NCBI GenBank assembly: GCA_027625915.1 | Contig: JANTQA010000016.1 | Location: 3,849,001-3,913,000 of the forward strand | Reading direction: 5' to 3' | DNA length: 64,000 bases | DNA from: Anaeramoeba flamelloides | Taxonomy: Eukaryota; Metamonada; Anaeramoebidae | Shown: positions 1 to 11,959 of the stretch, one piece after another | Layout: every line of letters starts with the position of its first letter | How positions within the stretch are numbered: the stretch's first letter is position 1 | Translations under genes and position numbers: made by a program | The notes under the pieces: model-generated | The model's input: only the letters and a program-made list of their open reading frames with translations | Databases searched by the model: none | Told to the model about the DNA's origin: nothing

Positions 1-477
1 CTTTTTGAAAATTGCTGTTATTCATTTTTTCAATTATAATTGATTTGACAATTTTTTTACAGGATGGTTAAAAATTAAACTAATCAAATAGACTTTGGAG
101 TTTCACCATTAGGCGTGTTTATAATTATTGTAAAACCAGAATACAACGCGTAAACTAAACAATTTCAAAAGCATTAAATTTTGATAATTTTTTTGTTATT
201 TTTTTTTAGTTCGGGATTATGATAAAACATAACCCCATGAAAATTAAAAGGCAAAAGAAAAAAAAAAAAAAAAAAGAAACAAATTAGAGTATTGAATTGG
301 TTTCCCATGATTTGTTAATGAGTGGGTATTTGACCTTGATCTTTTTGTTGATTTCTTTTCTTTTGTTTCTTGATTGGAAACAAAAGCATTCTTTTTGTTT
401 CTTTTTTGTTTTTCTTTTTTAAAATAATTTTGTTGTTTAAAGTTGATTTCCTTCTTCTCAAGAGAAACAAAAAGATG
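1..477. other. Gene-free stretch downstream of the calmodulin-like gene
   Basis: AT-rich sequence with poly-A and poly-T runs (for example near 258-276). It lies 3' of the minus-strand calmodulin-like gene and would contain its 3' UTR. I see no coding exon or RNA gene in it. Confidence 0.6.
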
Positions 478-1233
478 TTATTTTTCAGTTACAACATTTT
501 TAAAATCATCAAAGGAAACTTTTCCTTCTCCGCTTGTGTCGATTGCACTAATCATCCAATTGATTTCATTTTCTGTCATTTTTTGTCCTAACGAAGACAT
601 TAAATGTGAGAGTTCGATTGCTGTAATAAACCCATCACCGTCCCGATCAAAAATATCAAAGACCTCACGAATTGTTTGTTCGTTGTCTTCTTCGCTAACT
701 TTTGATTTCATAAGGTTTAAAAATTCTTTAAAATCAATTTGACCTTGTTAATTTCGCAAGAACAATAATTTATGAAAAAGACATTTTACATGTGGTTGTT
801 TTGTTCGATTCGTTAGTTGGGTTTTTTTTTTGTTGTTTATTCGTTTTTCATTGATTTGTTTGTTTGTTTTGTAATTTTTTTGTTTATTCGTTTTTTTGTT
901 TATTTATTTGTTAATTTAATCAAAAATTAGAGAAAAAAAAAGAAAGAAAAAAGTAAGAAAAAAAAAGGTTTATTATTGTTTATGATTTGTGGAAGTTCGT
1001 CAGTTAATTTAATTCCAAAAGTGAAATTTTCAAAAAGTTAACAACAAACCATCTCCGTCTTGATCTACAGTATCGATCATTTGTTTTAATTGGTTTTCAG
1101 TGGGGTTTTGACCCAAGCTTTTTAATACAATTTGTAATTCCTTTCGATCAATTTGGCCATTCCCATCCTTATCAAATAACTTGAAAGCATTTTCAAATTC
1201 GAGAATTTGGACTTTGGACAATTTTTTGGACAT
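478..1233 (-). CDS. Calmodulin-like four-EF-hand protein, 2 exons
   Basis: A calcium-sensor protein of the calmodulin family, which binds Ca2+ and then target proteins. Exon 1 is 1050-1233 and exon 2 is 478-743. The 306-nt intron starts GTTTGT, ends ACAAG and splits the Gly codon 62. The spliced product is 149 aa, exactly the usual calmodulin length. Four EF-hand loops are visible at residues 21-32 ([12 protein letters not shown]), 57-68 (DQDGDGQIDFKE), 94-105 ([12 protein letters not shown]) and 130-141 ([12 protein letters not shown]). Loops 1-3 have all canonical ligands. Loop 4 has Glu at position 5 and Asp instead of Glu at position 12, so its Ca2+ affinity or selectivity is probably altered (inference). 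The start MSKKLSKVQ was chosen because it gives the family length; an in-frame ATG upstream would add 20 hydrophobic residues. Divergence from canonical calmodulin (Gln at the Lys115 position, altered loop 4) argues for a calmodulin-like or centrin/troponin-C-like paralogue. Confidence 0.9.
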
Positions 1234-2778
1234 AATTAAAGTACTTGAATTGGAATGAAATTTCAAAAAAATGATAAAAAAAAATTTGAGCATTTCTTTG
1301 ATTAGAATTCAATTAAGGTTGATGTGTTTCCAAGAAAAGTTGTTGTTTAGAAATGTAGGTAGTATATTTTCAAATTTCTTTAAGACTTTAGTAATGTTTT
1401 GAGAGATATTCTCTGAATGGAAATATGTTTTTGGAAATCTCAAATTATTTTTTAATTGACCCCTGTTATCTATTCAATTGATAGAGGAAAGAATGTTTAT
1501 TTAAAGAAAATTTGAAATTTCATTTATTTTTTTTCCAAGTACTTTTTTCAAAATTGATACAATTTATGTTGGTTGTTCTTCCAATTTTTCATTCCTCAAA
1601 GAAATAATTTGTTAATGATAACTTCGATTTTTCTCAAAGTAATCTAATTTACTACTGTTGAGAAACAACAGAAAATTGAGGGTTTTAATTTCATTATCTT
1701 AATCTCAAAAAGAGATCAAAAAAGAAAACAGAAATTTACTCTTTACTGGTATTGGGAACTGAAACGGGTACTAAATTTCAACTAATATAAAACTTTTATC
1801 AATTCTTTCATTTATTTCATTTTGGATTCTTTGTTGACTCAATAGATATCAATGTTTACCATTTGTTTCAAAATAAATTGAATAAAATTTTTGTTCAGCT
1901 TTTCAAAACAGATTTTTAAATAATCGAACTTGCCAAATTTTTTATATAGAGAAGAACCTTAAATTAAGAATTAACTTTTTAGAATTGGGGTCTTTGATAA
2001 ATTTATTTTAATTCTCGATACGCATGTGTTTTGTCAGGAAAGCTGAATTACAATTTTGGTATTTTTATTTTGAAATTAATAGCAGAGCAATTAAATCGAT
2101 AATAGAATAAATAGAGAACACATATTTTTATCTATTTCATTGGAAAATTCAATTTGGAAAAGATAAAAAGAACAATCAAGTCAAAATTTAATCACTTTAT
2201 TATTCAAAGACCAACAAAAAATGAAATGAAAAAAATTTGGTTTGGTAATAAATAAGATTGTCAAAAAGTAAAGATTTTTCGAAAAATAGATTAGGCAACA
2301 AAAACTTTAAAATAAGGATCAGAAAAACTATTGGAACAAAAGTACACACCACTTTCTCAACTATTTTTTCAAAGATCAATGAATAAGTTAAACTTTTTTA
2401 GGAACTTAAATTGTTCTCTTTGTTTTTTCTGAGAAGAGAACTGCGTTTAATTTATATTAAGTATTTTGATTTTGTTTATACAAAGAGGTAAAAAGAATGT
2501 TCAATTAATTTTTTGATTCAGTTCTTATGTAGAACACAAAAAGGTGAAGAATACAAATGGTAAGATGAAGAAATTTAATATTTTTCAAGTTTGGTTTGAG
2601 GATCAAACACACATAATTGTTCTACTTTTGAACTTCAAAAAAAAAACTTTGGAAAAGGCTCCTCAACATAAACAAAACTGAAAATTCTTGATTAATTCAA
2701 TCTGAGTCATCAATAAGATTATTCACCAAAAACTTGGATAAAAACTTTTCATTTTTTGTAAATTTTTCATTTTTTACA
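1234..2778. promoter_or_regulatory. Divergent intergenic region between the calmodulin-like and uL4 genes
   Basis: These 1.5 kb separate two start codons pointing away from each other, so both promoters must lie here. The sequence is uniformly AT-rich. I could not identify a TATA box or initiator with any confidence, because such strings occur throughout. Confidence 0.5.
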
Positions 2779-4268
2779 ATGACAACCCAACAACTTCGTC
2801 CAATTGTTTCTGTTTTCCCAATCAAAGGAAAAGTTAAAACCATTAAACAAGTACCTCTTCCATCTGTATTCTCTGCTCCAATTAGACCAGATGTTGTAAG
2901 ATTTGTCCATACAAACATGGCTAAAAATAATAGACAAGCACACGCTGTATCAACCACCGCTGGTGAACAAACTTCAGCTACTGTAAATAGTTTTTTTTTT
3001 TTTTTTTATTTGAAAATTTCCTTTTTCTTTTCTTTTTTTTTTTAATTTTGCTTTATTAATTTTTTTTTTTTTTTCTTTTAATTTCTGATTCAATATTCTT
3101 CTTTTTAAAAATTACTAAAAAAAATAGTCTTGGGGTACTGGAAGAGCTGTAGCAAGAATTCCAAGAGTAAAAGGTTCAGGTACTGGAAGATCTGGACAAG
3201 CTGCTTTTGGTAACATGTGTAGAGGTGGTAGAATGTACGCACCAAAAAAAGTAATTATTCTTAATCTTACTTTTTAATATTTTTTTTTTTTTTTTCTTTT
3301 TAGAAAAAGTTGCTTTTCTTTAGAATTTGTATTTAACCTTTTTTTTTTTTTTTAAAATCTTTTATCCTTTTTTTTTTCCTTTTTGTAACAATTAAAAGGT
3401 TTGGAGAAAATGGCATAGAAAAATTAACACCAACCAAAAAAGATATGCAGTCTGTTCAGCCATTGCTGCCACTGCTGTCACCCCATTAGTGATGTCAAGA
3501 GGACACAGAGTAAACAAATTACCAGAACTTCCATTGGTTGTTTCTGATCAACTCCAATCATTAACCAAAACCAGACAAGCTGTAAAATTTTTAAAATTCA
3601 TTGGTGCCTATAGAGATGTTGAAAAAGTCATCAGAACTAAAAAGACAAGAGTAGGCCAGGGAAAATACAGAAACAGAAGACACGTCTTAAGAAAAGGACC
3701 AATGGTTGTCTATGCACGAAACTTAGGGATTAAAAAGGCATTTAGAAACATTCCAGGTGTTGAAACTGCCTCTGTTTACACATTAAATCTTTTGAAACTT
3801 GCTCCAGGTAGCCAAATGGGAAGATTCATAATCTGGACAGAGTCCGCCTTCAAATTATTAGAAGACATCTACGGATCATGGGAAAAACCATCCAAATTTA
3901 AAAGTGGATTTTATCTCCCAAGACCAGTCATGGTCAACACTGATGTTGAAAGAATCATCAAGTCAGACCAAGTACAAACTGTCCTCAGAAATAGAAGACC
4001 ACGTAGCAGAAAATACGGAAAAAAAATCCAAAGAGCCGATCCTTATGAAGATATGTCCGTAATGGTCAAATTGAATCCATACTACAAAACCAAATTGCAA
4101 AAACAAAAAGAACTTGAAGAAAAAAATAAAAAAGAAAGAAAAGAGATCGTTGACAAATCCCGTAAAGAATATGAAGATTGGCTATACTTTTCAGAAGAAG
4201 AAGAGGAAGAAGAAGAAGAAGGATCTGATGAAGACCGTGAAATTGAAGTTCTCAGTGATGAAAACTAA
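2779..4268 (+). CDS. RPL4: 60S ribosomal protein uL4 (RPL4), 3 exons
   Basis: Large-subunit ribosomal protein that lines the peptide exit tunnel. Exons are 2779-2982, 3128-3250 and 3399-4268; the introns (145 and 148 nt) start GTAAAT and GTAATT, end AG, and both fall between codons. The spliced protein is 398 aa, against about 427 in human and 362 in yeast. Family blocks are clear: [16 protein letters not shown] and [16 protein letters not shown] in exon 2, then [49 protein letters not shown] and [11 protein letters not shown] in exon 3. The start at MTTQQLRP is chosen because an in-frame ATG 45 nt upstream only adds a Phe-rich stretch. The C-terminus departs from the usual basic tail: it ends in a run of nine Glu followed by [10 protein letters not shown]. 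The exon 3 codons are dominated by AGA, CCA and ACC, consistent with high expression. Confidence 0.97.
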
Positions 4269-5739
4269 TTAGATTTTGATGATCTAAATTGCTAATTTCT
4301 AATAAATTCTTTCTATATTTTCTGAAAATATGAATCCTTTTAATATTTAATTCTAAAATCAGAGATTAAAAGAAAAGAAATAAAATTCTGCCTCAATTTT
4401 TATTTTATTTATCTTATTTTTTTTTTTTTATTTTTAATTTTAATGTGCCTTTATTTATTTTTTGTAGTGATTGAAGAAATGGTTAAAAGAATTGATCAAT
4501 TTTCCAGTTTAAGTTGTTCGGCTTTCGTAGAGTGTTCTGGAGTAACTAGGCTTTATATCTTTATTAGAACCGAATAAAATCCATGATATTACTCAATTCT
4601 TTTGAGAGATCAAAAACATGACCTCTTATTTCATTTTTGTTTATAAAATTGTGAGTTTTTCCATTCAAAATGTTAAATTATGGACAATCAAATCGCTTAA
4701 CAGTGCCTTTTTTACTTGTAATGGGGGTATTTTATGTGTTATAAATGTTAAAATGGATATTAGAAGAAAAAAAAAAATTTAGAAAATTCAATATAAAAAA
4801 AGATTTTTTTTAAATGTTTATTTTTTTTTTAATCTGGGTTTTCTATCAAGTTGTTATACAATGATTTCTTTTTGAGAAATTATCTTATGTTGCTCAGAAA
4901 AGTTATTTTGGCATTCAATTGTAATTGTAATAATGATAATTTTAAAATTAGGTTATTAATCTCACTTGAAAATCATTTGTATTTGAAATTTAATATAGAT
5001 ATTAAAGTTCTTTTTTTTTTGGAAAAAAAAAAAAAAAAAAATATTTTTTATAGGAATTTTTTGATTTAGGAAATATGTAATCAAAGGATATTTAGCCCTC
5101 CAATTATTTATACTATTGTTTATTCTTACTTTATATTTTTTTTTAAAAAATATCGAGTTTAGGAGTTTTCTGACATATACTGCTGATAAAAGACCCAAAA
5201 GTAATAAACCGAGAATAAAAAAACTAAAAAAAAAAAAATAATACAGATGAAAATATTATGATAATAAATCCAATTTCCCCTTTTAAAATAATACCCCCAA
5301 CACCAAAAAGTATTTTAAATTATTTTTTTTTAATCTGTCAGACATCTTAAAACTTATAGATACATTTGAAACAACCTCATTTATCAAAAGACTCAAATAA
5401 GTGTTTATTTTTGACATTGGTAAAACCCAATAAATAGAGAGAGATGGTGGGGTAATATATTAAATATTGAAATTAAAAATTAATAATTAAATAAACTCCA
5501 CTGGATTAAAAATTATCTTCACAAACAATCGCAACATTTATATATTTTTAAAAAAATAAAAAAAAAGTGAAAATTTAATTAATTTTCACAAAAAAAAAAG
5601 AACAATCATACAATTACTGTCACATTTATTGATTTTTTCTATAAATATTCCCCACGATAAACAAAATAATGTTAAAAAAAAATATAAAAAATCAACTTGG
5701 GTCCTTTACGAGGTTACATAAATTTCTATTTTCAATCAA

Positions 5740-5942
5740 TACAACCAGTTCCATTTTTAAGGCACAAACTTTCTACGAAATTTAAGGCACAAAAAAAAAT
5801 CTCAAATTAAGGCACAGATTTTGGATTCTAGTAAAATAAATTGTATTGAAAAAAAAATCAAAAAAATGTGCCTTAATTTGAGTTTTTTCTGCACTTTAAA
5901 TTTCCTTGAAAGTTTATGTCTTAAAAAAGGGAACTGGCTGTA
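5740..5942. mobile_element. Palindromic TA-flanked MITE, family 1, copy A
   Basis: About 203 bp, near-palindromic along its length. The left end reads TACAACCAGTTCC and the right end is the complement of TACAGCCAGTTCC. The inner arms repeat AAGGCACAA and AATCTCAAATTAAGGCAC in opposite orientation. TA at both ends and the CAGT-type terminus suit a non-autonomous Tc1/mariner element (inference). There is no coding capacity. Confidence 0.85.
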
Positions 5943-6079
5943 TTAAAGAATTATTTGTTCAATTATATTGGAAAAAATATTTTTTTTTTCTTACGATTTG
6001 ACCATTAACTTTGTAGAATTTAAAATTATAGAGTAAAATTCAAGAGTTTGCACAATTAATTTCAATTCTGGAAAACTTA

Positions 6080-6475
6080 GGACACCTTTTTTAGGTTTTC
6101 TCGAGTTTTCTATTTATTTGGAAAATCAATAGATTTACTTTAGGTTTTTTTGGGTTTTCTATTTATTTCGAAAATGAAAATAACTTAAATTCACGTTTAA
6201 TTTCTTAAATTAAAAAAAAAACACCATTAGCCTTTCTTGAGTTTTCTGTTTATTTGTGAAATCGATAGATTTTATATATAAAATAGGGGATTTCAAGAAA
6301 GGATAGGTACTCTACTCACTTGAGGGGAACGGAATATTCATCATCGGTGATTTTTTTTTCGTATTTGATTTTTTTTAGATGTAAAGAGTGTTTTCAAAAC
6401 AATTAATTATTATCTATTCAAAAAATATCCAAAGTCGAATTTACTAAAATTCATTGTCCTAAACCATTTGATATT
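6080..6475 (+). repeat. Dispersed repeat, arm 1 of an inverted pair
   Basis: Contains three variants of the motif GAGTTTTCTGTTTATTTG followed by AATCGATAGATTTTA. It continues through TTTGATTTTTTTTAGATG and AGAGTGTTTTCAAAACAAT to AAAATATCCAAAGTCGAATTTA. The reverse complement of this series occurs in the same order at about 11960-12540, so the two are diverged copies in opposite orientation. The segment at 6228-6302 can fold back on itself (CCTTTCTTGA against TCAAGAAAGG). Confidence 0.65.
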
Positions 6476-7439
6476 TTTACGCTGAAGAAGACCTTTTTTC
6501 TTGACAATATACTTTTAAAAAGTTAGTACTACTAACAATAATAAATACAATAGCACAAAACTTTATAAGTAATAGAAATGTTTATTATATTATGAATAAA
6601 CTTTATTAATAGTGATGAAATGATAATTGACATAATTGTTTTATTTTGAATGGAATTTTAATTCTCATTTTTTCTTACAAGTGATATGAAAATTGATATT
6701 AAGGTGAATTAAGTAAAAATTTTTGTATTCCAAAAAGGACGAAAAAAGACATTTTCTTGTTTTCAAAAAATGAAAAAAAAATATAATAAAATTTTAAAAA
6801 AAAATTAAAAATAATTGTTTAGTCTTATTTACTGAAACCATTTTAACAATTTGAATCATTTTTGAAAGAAAAAAATTGATATTGAATTTTGTGGATAAAA
6901 TTACAAAATTCCCAAATATCTTTAAGATAATTCTTTGTTGAAAAATCAATTTTCATCTTATAATTAAAGCACAATTTCTAAGTAAAATTTATTAACGACT
7001 TTAAATCTTTAATCAATATAACTATCCTTCTTAAATCAATTAATTTATTTTTCAAATATGTGGAATAAATCCTTTTTTTTTTTTTGTAAAATAAAAAGTA
7101 TATCTCAAAAAAAAAAAACAATTTTTTTTTTAATATACATAGTAACAAAGGATCTGTCTTGTGTCATAATGTTGAAAATAGTCTTAAATCTGGTAAAAAA
7201 TTTGAAAAAAATGTGGGAAATAAAATGAATTTAATACTTTTCTTCTTGAAATAAAAAAGTAAAAAAAAAAAAAATTAGCTCACTATATAAGAATTCTTTT
7301 TCTGTAACTAAGTCTATCTGGATTTTTTGACACTTGCGATATAAACAAAATTTGTAAGTAGAGAATATCACCAATAAGATATTTAAATTTTAACCTGTTA
7401 TTGCAAACTACTGATCCCTTGATAGATTTTTTCAACTCA

Positions 7440-7790
7440 GTTATTTCAAAACTTAGTACTTTCGGTTCAAAGTCTATTTTTGAAAACTTCGTTTACAGAT
7501 AATAAGATTTCTTTCTTCTTTCAAAGAAAATAATTGTTTTTTAAATAATTAATATTAATGTTCGATTCTGAGCTTTGTCCAAAATGATGAAAAAATAAAT
7601 CATTACTTTTAAAAATACTAAACCATTTCTGAAAATAGAATTAAAAGTAAGCTAAGTATTGTAGTAGTCAGATTTTTATATTTTTTTCAATTTCAAGTTG
7701 CAGAAACTTTTTTTGGAATTTGCTCACTAAATTTATTTGAAGATTTTTGTGTATAATTATTCCTTAGAAGAGAAAAAAATGTTTGAGGAA
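7440..7790 (+). repeat. Decayed partial copy of the 1.2-kb TTAA element
   Basis: The order of short blocks matches the right third of the element at 14226-15445: AATAAGATTTC, TTCTTTCAAAGAAAATAAT, ATTTCTGAAAATA, CAGATTTTTA and TTCAATTTCAAG. The end is degenerate (ATTCCTTA). The same series recurs at about 28400-28745. Confidence 0.55.
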
Positions 7791-8141
7791 GAAGAAAAAG
7801 TTTTAATACCAACAATAATTCATCATAAATCAAAAACCAAAAACACTACATTTTCTTGAATAAATAAGAATTTTATCTTTTTAGAAATCAAAGGTTTTTT
7901 GAAAAGTTTCCACTCTTATTTCACACAAAATGTTTGATAGTTTTTTGAAAAATCCCAAATTTAATAAATAAAACCTGAAAAATTAAGAACTTAATTTTCC
8001 AAATTTTTAGTATTTAAAAATAAAAAATAAGTACTTTGTTTTATAAACTAAGATTTAACTAAGAATTACAAGCGGTTGTTGTTCAAAATATATCACCATT
8101 TTTTTGTATTTAATATTATTTTTTCCTCAAAGACTTTTATC

Positions 8142-9320
8142 ATGGAATTTCGAGTATTTTGCCCACAGAACAAAAAATTTATTCTCTATTTTGAAGCTTC
8201 AAGGACTGTGTCAGAATTAAAAAAAGAGATCTCTAAAATTTATTCAAACACATACTCCTCAAAACTTGAAATAAAATCCTTTTTCAAATTAGTCAACGAT
8301 GAGTTATTTCAGATCTCTGACTCGTACACACAAATGAAAGTTCAAGACATGTTTAGAGCTATACCGCAAATTTATGTTAATTTGAGTGAATTTGACAAGA
8401 CGCGTATTGAAAACGATCTTCTCAAGCAGCAAGAGCAACAGGAAATTTCCTTATTAAAGTTATTAAATTCTCCTTACCGAATTGCTTCTTCTGATCCAAA
8501 ACAAACCAATGATAATTTTAATTCCGATGTCAAATTAAAAAATTTAAAACCAGACATGACAAACAATATGACAGAAAACAAAGATAATTCAAAAAGAGAA
8601 AAATCCAATTTAACAAAAGAAGGAATAAATAAGAAAAATACCAAAAAAAACAAAAAAACAAATAACGGTTTCACAGAAGACAGCCAACAGTCCCTTCCGC
8701 TTCAAACTAAAAAAATAGATCCCGAAAAAAGTAAACCGAACAAAGAATTAGAAACAATTAAAAGAGATCAAAAGAAAAAGAAAAAGAAAAAGGATGTGAA
8801 AAATGATAAAGAAAAGGGAAAAGAACAAGTAAAAGAATTAGATCAATCAGAAAAAGAAGTTTTGTCTTTTAAAACAAAAATGGGTAGTTTAAAGGGGAAA
8901 AAAAAGGGTCTCAAAAGCAGCAAAAAAGAGACAGTAACACCAAAAAAAAATACCACAAGTAATAATCGAAAAAGAACTCATAAAGAAACACAAAACAGAA
9001 ACCAAGAAATGAATAAAAATCAAAAAACACTGGAAAAACAGACACTAAATATAAAAGAAAAACAAGAAAAAAAGAAAATTAAAAAGAACACCCATTATAG
9101 AAATCTGAAATCATATACTCCTTTAAGCCAAACCTTTTCAAAATACAAGAAACACTCGACTAAAAAAACACAGACACAACCAAAACAGAAAAAAAAACAA
9201 AAAAAAAATATGAATAAAAACAAATTTGTTCAAAGCACCCCAAATTTTCATTTGACAAATAATTATGGTTCAGTAAAGAAGAATTTAAAGAAAAAATTCA
9301 AAAAAAAAACATTAAAATAA
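8142..9320 (+). CDS. Lysine-rich protein with possible ubiquitin-like N-terminus
   Basis: A 392-aa product encoded by one exon. Residues 1-85 are of ordinary composition (MEFRVFCPQNKKFILYFEAS) with alternating hydrophobic residues, then RTVSELKKEISKIY. This pattern resembles a ubiquitin-like fold, as in the N-terminus of coilin or other Ubl proteins. From about residue 110 to the end the chain is Lys/Asn/Gln/Thr-rich with many KKKKK-type runs, which suggests a disordered, basic, nucleic-acid-binding or nucleolar tail (inference). The start was taken at ATG 8142 rather than the upstream in-frame ATG at 8076, because the extra 22 residues are only Phe/Ile-rich. No catalytic motif is visible. 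I cannot name the gene; coilin-like is only a guess. It lies alone between two large repeat-filled gaps, inside the inverted repeat pair at 6.1 and 12.5 kb. Confidence 0.7.
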   Translation: MEFRVFCPQNKKFILYFEASRTVSELKKEISKIYSNTYSSKLEIKSFFKLVNDELFQISDSYTQMKVQDMFRAIPQIYVNLSEFDKTRIENDLLKQQEQQEISLLKLLNSPYRIASSDPKQTNDNFNSDVKLKNLKPDMTNNMTENKDNSKREKSNLTKEGINKKNTKKNKKTNNGFTEDSQQSLPLQTKKIDPEKSKPNKELETIKRDQKKKKKKKDVKNDKEKGKEQVKELDQSEKEVLSFKTKMGSLKGKKKGLKSSKKETVTPKKNTTSNNRKRTHKETQNRNQEMNKNQKTLEKQTLNIKEKQEKKKIKKNTHYRNLKSYTPLSQTFSKYKKHSTKKTQTQPKQKKKQKKNMNKNKFVQSTPNFHLTNNYGSVKKNLKKKFKKKTLK

Positions 9321-10929
9321 GGTTTACACCACTAAAGATTTAAAAACTTTAACCAGTTTATTGGTGGTAATTGCGTTAAATTTGATTTTATTAATTAAAG
9401 ATTTACTTTTTAATAAAATTATTATTGAATGTTGTTAAATATAGATTAAAAAAAAAAAAAATTATATTTTATTTCATTCTCCCAAGAAATAAACGAAAAA
9501 AAAATATTTTTTTGATTTAACTTCTTTGTATAAAGCAACATCTATTGATGTTATGATTTCTTTTTTTAAAAATTTCAAAATGTTAAAGATAACAATTAAA
9601 AAGCCATTTTTTAAAAAATATTTGAAAAATTTGTATAAAGTTATCGAAAAAATGAATAAAATGGTTTTGAAGAGTTTTGATCCTAAAAAAAAAATACTAT
9701 GAAGTGAAATAATTAGTTATTTTTTATATATTAATTTTTTATATTAATCATTAGAATAAAAATGTTGAGCTGAGAGAGATACTTGGAATATAAACTCTTT
9801 TTCAAATAAAAGTAGACAGAAAATTTCAAGAATTATTCACAATCCAATCAAATTAATTGTTGTATCATTCTAAAATATAAGAAACTCTTTAAAAAATAAA
9901 AAAAAAAACACTCAAATGAATATTTAAAACTCTATTGAAACCAAAAATAAAAATTAAAATTAAATATTTTAAAAATTGATGTGTCCTTTAATTTGAAATG
10001 AGAAATCCCCTTTTGAAAATTGGAGAGAAAAAAAAATTATAAAAGGAATAAAAACTGCTGAAAAAGGTGAATTGGGGGAAAATTCTTTGCATTTTATTGA
10101 TAACTTTTTACAAGTCAAACTTTTGTTCTTTAAAGTCTCATTTTCAATATCAAGTCACAATTCATCTAGTTATTTTGTTGGAAAAAAATTTTTTTTCAAT
10201 ATTTTCTTTTATCTTTGTCCCATACATCAATTCAATAACGTTCTTTCTTTCTTTCTATATCTAATTCATTTGGAATCAAACTTAAACTTTTTTCATTTTT
10301 ATACTGAAAGATTATTTCCAAATTGTTTTCTTCTTATCTGGTTTTTTTTTTCCTTTTCTAACTCCTCAATATCGAGAAATAACAAAACAAAAAATGAAAA
10401 AACGAATAATTAATAACATTAATATCAGTAATAAGAAATTATCTTATTAAAAATCAAATTCAATAGTATTGATGGTTTGAGGGGTGTGCATTTTTGTATT
10501 AAAAATAATTAATTTAAATTTAAAACAGTGATAAAGTTCAAAGTTTATGCATAATAAAAAATCGAAGAAGTCAGCAAATTTCAATTATTTACCAAACCTA
10601 AGGTCAAAAAATTCTTGTGAAATTTTGATGATTTTACCTAAAAAAATAATAAATATAATTGATTTTTATAGTTAAAAAAAAAATAAATTCAAAATATTGA
10701 TAATTGGTTTTAAATTTAGTCTTTTTTTCTACTAAAAATCCACAGCACCCATCTATTTATTTAATGCCCAATTAATGAAATTAGGATTATTTTTTAGATA
10801 TTTCATTATTTTTTTTTGTTATGATTAAAAAATATTAAAATTTAGAGATGGATATTAATAAATATATAAAACTTTGTTTCTTACAAAGTAGCACATTTTT
10901 TTTCTAATAACTTATATTTTTCTAATTGA

Positions 10930-11440
10930 TCTTTTAACAACCAATTAAAAAGGAATTTAAAGAATTCTTATAGTGAGTAACCGTTGATATACATATAAAG
11001 TAAATCTAACAAACAATATAATATCTTAAAAATCTAAAAACGAAAATTCTTCAGTTACATCTATAAAAATTAATAATGGTTGGTTTTAACTTCAATTGAA
11101 TATCTAAAAAATCAATAATAGAAATCAATAAGATTTTTTGAAAATCAGTAAAACTGTATTAATTTAATGTAAATAATGGGTTTTAACTTGGAGTCTAGAT
11201 GTTGGAATAATAAAAAAAGAATTTCAGAACAAATTATATAAGAAAAATGGAAAAAAGGTGAAAAATAGAAAAAAGAAAAAAAGTAAAAAAATAATTTCAA
11301 TTTTTGAATTTTCATATTTAAATTGTTTCTTCTAATATCCTTTCAAATACTTTAAGTATGTGTAATTTGTATACTATCACCAGTCCCCTTTGACTAGAAA
11401 ATGGTTTATTATTTTTCGAATTTTTGATCTCCTATTGGAT
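10930..11440 (+). repeat. Dispersed repeat family 4, copy 1
   Basis: Blocks shared in order with 54990-55450 are CGTTGATATACATATAA, GTAAATCTAA, TTTCTTCTAATATCC and AATTTGTATACTATCACCAG, leading to CCCCTTTGACT. The last part is also shared with about 18560-18690 (TTCTTCTAATATC, CCCTTTAAACACATGTG, CCCCTTTGACTG). Copies are heavily diverged and carry no coding frame. Confidence 0.5.
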
Positions 11441-11527
11441 TTATTGAAACTTATGGCAATAAATTAACCCAATTAAACCCCAAAAATTTAACAAAACAAA
11501 TTGAATTAGAATATGAAAATTAACCCT

Positions 11528-11528
11528 T

Positions 11529-11600
<72 letters not shown>
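11528..11600. repeat. AT dinucleotide microsatellite
   Basis: About 73 bases of nearly uninterrupted TA/AT repeats with one AAAT interruption near 11541. Its length in the assembly may not be exact. Confidence 0.95.
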
Positions 11601-11603
<3 letters not shown>

Positions 11604-11959
11604 TCTGTGTGTATACATGTAATTCAAAAAAAATATACCTTTTGTGTTAATGAGTCATATAAATTTATATAATTTCTTTTATCCTAACTAAGATGTACGC
11701 AAGATACTAAAACATAGAAAAAAATGAAAAGAATTTATTTTTTTTTACAGGTATACTACACTAACATGAAAAAATAAAATTGTAAAAAAAAAAGTTAGAC
11801 GAAACTACTACATTCCGTAAATCTATCATCTTAAATAATAGAGTTTTTTGTAATAGAATCAAAATTACATAAATTCAAATTCATGAGGCTATTCTATTTA
11901 TTGTTGTTAGTAGTACGTCGATTTTTAAAATTCTCTAGTCTAGAAAAAAGGCTGTTTTA

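Larger units (their letters stand above)
4269..8141. other. Intergenic stretch with one MITE and decayed repeats
   Basis: No coding exon is recognised. It holds a palindromic MITE at 5740-5942, one arm of an inverted dispersed repeat at about 6080-6475, and a decayed relative of the 1.2-kb TTAA element at about 7440-7790. The remainder is AT-rich, with many homopolymer runs. Confidence 0.6.

Noticed and set aside
2734-2778. Upstream in-frame ATG of uL4
   Set aside because: Adds a Phe-rich stretch not found in the family; ATG 2779 gives the normal N-terminus.
4500-4580. Less AT-rich patch with TTCGG/CCGAA complementarity downstream of uL4
   Set aside because: Only a five-base stem and no snoRNA boxes or tRNA boxes; not enough to call an RNA gene.
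10072-10413. 113-codon frame in the intergenic region
   Set aside because: Phe/Ser/Asn-rich composition matches translated AT-rich DNA, with no motif and no neighbouring exon.
11528-11600. AT microsatellite as a replication origin or promoter
   Set aside because: Simple repeats of this sort are common in AT-rich genomes and nothing else here marks an origin.
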